Below are positions 7,250 through 7,800 of a stretch of 7,800 bases of DNA, one piece after another; within the stretch, counting starts at the first letter, position 1; each line of letters begins with the position of its first letter. Source of the DNA: Actinomycetota bacterium (GTDB lineage: Bacteria; Actinomycetota; Actinomycetes; S36-B12); assembly GCA_009726075.1 (NCBI GenBank), contig WLND01000064.1, forward strand, positions 1-7,800. The letters run 5' to 3'. The position numbers and the translations under genes are program-made. The notes beneath the pieces are model-generated. The model was not told where the DNA came from and made no database searches. It was given only the letters and a program-made list of their open reading frames with translations.

Positions 7250-7287
7250 GGGCCGATAGCGAGAACCGCATCTTCGTCAGGGCCGAT
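7250..7287. repeat. 8-bp direct repeat GGGCCGAT, 30 bp apart
   Basis: GGGCCGAT occurs at 7250-7257 and 7280-7287, start to start exactly 30 bp, close to three helical turns. The copies touch the proposed -10 and -35 of merR, so they could be operator half-sites for autoregulation. In GC-rich DNA an 8-bp repeat may be chance. Confidence 0.3.
7253..7280 (-). promoter_or_regulatory. Possible merR promoter (leaderless)
   Basis: On the minus strand CTGACG (7280-7275) and TATCGG (7258-7253) are separated by 16 bases and could act as -35 and -10. The -10 is 10 bases from the ATG at 7242, so transcription would start two or three bases before it. That fits the absence of a ribosome-binding site. Both hexamers are imperfect, so this is a weak call. 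Confidence 0.25.
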
Positions 7288-7295
7288 CAGGCGAC

Positions 7296-7305
7296 CTCAC
7301 GTGAG
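7296..7305. promoter_or_regulatory. 10-bp perfect palindrome, candidate operator
   Basis: CTCACGTGAG is a perfect palindrome near the centre of the divergent region, 21 bases upstream of the proposed whiB -35. Its position between the two divergent promoters would suit a shared regulator site. No bound protein can be named from sequence. Confidence 0.35.
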
Positions 7306-7319
7306 ATTCCTCCCATCTG

Positions 7320-7332
7320 GGTCATCTTGACC
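7320..7332. promoter_or_regulatory. Inverted repeat GGTCA-TCT-TGACC overlapping the whiB -35
   Basis: Five-base arms (7320-7324 and 7328-7332) flank a three-base spacer. The right arm makes up most of the proposed -35 hexamer TTGACC, so a protein bound here would compete with RNA polymerase. The placement is seen directly; the regulatory role is inferred. Confidence 0.35.
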
Positions 7333-7356
7333 AACCTATGCAACGCTTTGTATGGT
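7327..7356 (+). promoter_or_regulatory. Predicted whiB promoter
   Basis: TTGACC at 7327-7332 is a good -35. After an 18-base spacer, TATGGT at 7351-7356 fits the actinobacterial TANNNT -10. Transcription would begin near 7363, giving a leader of about 42 bases before the ATG at 7405. This looks like a housekeeping sigma promoter. Confidence 0.6.
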
Positions 7357-7365
7357 GGACCAGCA

Positions 7366-7382
7366 CCGTTCAGCGAGAACGG
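7366..7382 (+). other. Inverted repeat at the 5' end of the whiB leader
   Basis: CCGTTC (7366-7371) and GAACGG (7377-7382) form six-base perfect arms around AGCGA. With the predicted start near 7363 this would fold as a hairpin at the very 5' end of the whiB mRNA, or act as an operator just downstream of the promoter. The ribosome-binding site lies 11 bases further on and stays outside the stem. Confidence 0.4.
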
Positions 7383-7393
7383 GCGAATCGCTC

Positions 7394-7400
7394 AGGAGGT
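7394..7400 (+). promoter_or_regulatory. Strong ribosome-binding site of whiB
   Basis: AGGAGGT, an essentially perfect anti-16S complement, lies four bases before the ATG at 7405. It fixes that ATG as the start, although the frame is open far upstream. Confidence 0.85.
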
Positions 7401-7404
7401 CTCC

Positions 7405-7713
7405 ATGGCCGACGTATCCCGGCTCCCCGGTCCTAACGCAGATTTCTGGGACTGGCAGCTCCAAGGGGCCTGCCGAGGCGAGGACCCGAACGCGTTCTTC
7501 CACCCGGAGGGCGAACGAGGCAATGCCCGCGAGGCACGCGCAGAGGCGGCGAAGGCCGTCTGCCGTCGCTGCCCCGTGCTGCTGGAATGCGCGACCCATG
7601 CCCTCGCGGCCAGGGAGCCCTACGGAGTGTGGGGCGCCATGTCCGAGGAGGATCGCGATGCGATCTACCGGCGCAAGCAGGCAGCAGCACGAGCCGGAAC
7701 CCTCGCCTCCTAA
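7405..7713 (+). CDS. whiB3: WhiB-family Fe-S regulator, WhiB3/WhiD type
   Basis: A 102-residue Wbl protein. Four cysteines, C23, C53, C56 and C62 (C-x29-C-x2-C-x5-C), are the ligands for the family's oxygen- and NO-sensitive [4Fe-4S] cluster. GVWGA at 74-78 is the turn that in this family contacts the principal sigma factor; the usual second Gly of GVWGG is Ala here. A basic tail (RRKQAAARAG) follows and would bind DNA. The N-terminal LPGPNADFWDWQLQGACRG is close to M. tuberculosis WhiB3 (LPGPNADIWNWQLQGLCRG from memory) and supports the WhiB3/WhiD subgroup over other Wbls. Gene context agrees, because whiB3 and whiD lie near guaB in Mycobacterium and Streptomyces. The family role is redox or developmental control acting with sigma factor; the target genes here are unknown. 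It is transcribed alone, divergent from merR, and followed by a strong hairpin. Confidence 0.92.
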   Translation: MADVSRLPGPNADFWDWQLQGACRGEDPNAFFHPEGERGNAREARAEAAKAVCRRCPVLLECATHALAAREPYGVWGAMSEEDRDAIYRRKQAAARAGTLAS

Positions 7714-7731
7714 CCCTTCCCAACCCACCCT

Positions 7732-7774
7732 CCCCCGGTCATTTCGTCCACTATGTGGACGAAATGACCGGGGG
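7732..7774 (+). terminator. 20-bp perfect hairpin after whiB
   Basis: Arms at 7732-7751 and 7755-7774 are perfectly complementary over 20 bp with a three-base TAT loop. The stem starts 18 bases after the whiB stop and is followed by TTTCGT, a short U-run. It would end rightward transcripts and could also stop leftward ones from outside the window. The length and perfection are greater than most actinobacterial terminators need, so a palindromic repeat element used as a terminator is an alternative. Confidence 0.7.
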
Positions 7775-7800
7775 TTTCGTCACTCCGCCTGGTCACTTCA

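Noticed and set aside
7283..7303. Seven-codon GTG leader peptide on the minus strand upstream of merR, preceded by GGGAGGA
   Set aside because: The Shine-Dalgarno-like run is good, but the frame is only seven codons and lies upstream of the proposed merR transcription start. Not enough to call an attenuator.
6217..7404. Upstream in-frame extension of whiB through the intergenic region and opposite merR
   Set aside because: The perfect ribosome-binding site and family alignment fix the start at 7405. The extension runs through the predicted promoter.
7243..7404. Cobalamin riboswitch in the merR/whiB intergenic region
   Set aside because: Considered because of the B12-type regulator. I see no B12-box-like sequence, and the region is too short for the full aptamer plus both promoters.

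Overview
The window is high-GC DNA with actinobacterial hallmarks: a Wbl (WhiB) protein, a GuaB3 paralogue beside GuaB, and a ChoD-type GMC oxidoreductase. The gene content matches the guaB2-guaB3-choD neighbourhood that I know from Mycobacterium tuberculosis and, in part, Streptomyces, where a whiB3/whiD gene also lies nearby. I place it in Actinomycetota and cannot name a family or genus.

Layout. Positions 1-221 hold no gene I can support. Positions 222-7242 are a tightly packed leftward (minus-strand) gene row. In transcription order it is: a MerR-type regulator with a cobalamin-binding module (6247-7242), guaB (4661-6205), guaB3 (3541-4653), gabD2 (1954-3525) and choD (222-1931). Gaps from guaB to choD are 7, 15 and 22 bases, so guaB-guaB3-gabD2-choD is very probably one operon, and merR may be its first gene. 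A 162-base divergent intergenic region (7243-7404) separates merR from a rightward whiB3/whiD-type gene (7405-7713). A 20-bp perfect hairpin follows that gene (7732-7774).

How the genes may work together. GuaB makes XMP for GTP synthesis. GuaB3 is a CBS-less paralogue whose catalytic Cys position holds His, so its reaction is probably different. GabD2 oxidises succinic semialdehyde to succinate. ChoD is an FAD enzyme for sterols or other alcohols with an embedded four-Cys motif. The metabolic link between these enzymes is not obvious. The two regulators at the head of the cluster are the most interesting part: a CarH/LitR-like MerR protein with an intact Wx9EH signature and a candidate cobalt-ligand His, divergent from an Fe-S Wbl regulator. 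Their shared intergenic DNA carries several short palindromes and repeats placed on the predicted promoters.

Nothing in the window looks like a mobile element, CRISPR array, tRNA or rRNA. No wholly novel multi-gene system is evident. The best leads are the B12-type MerR/whiB3 pair and the terminal hairpin with its alternative pairing.
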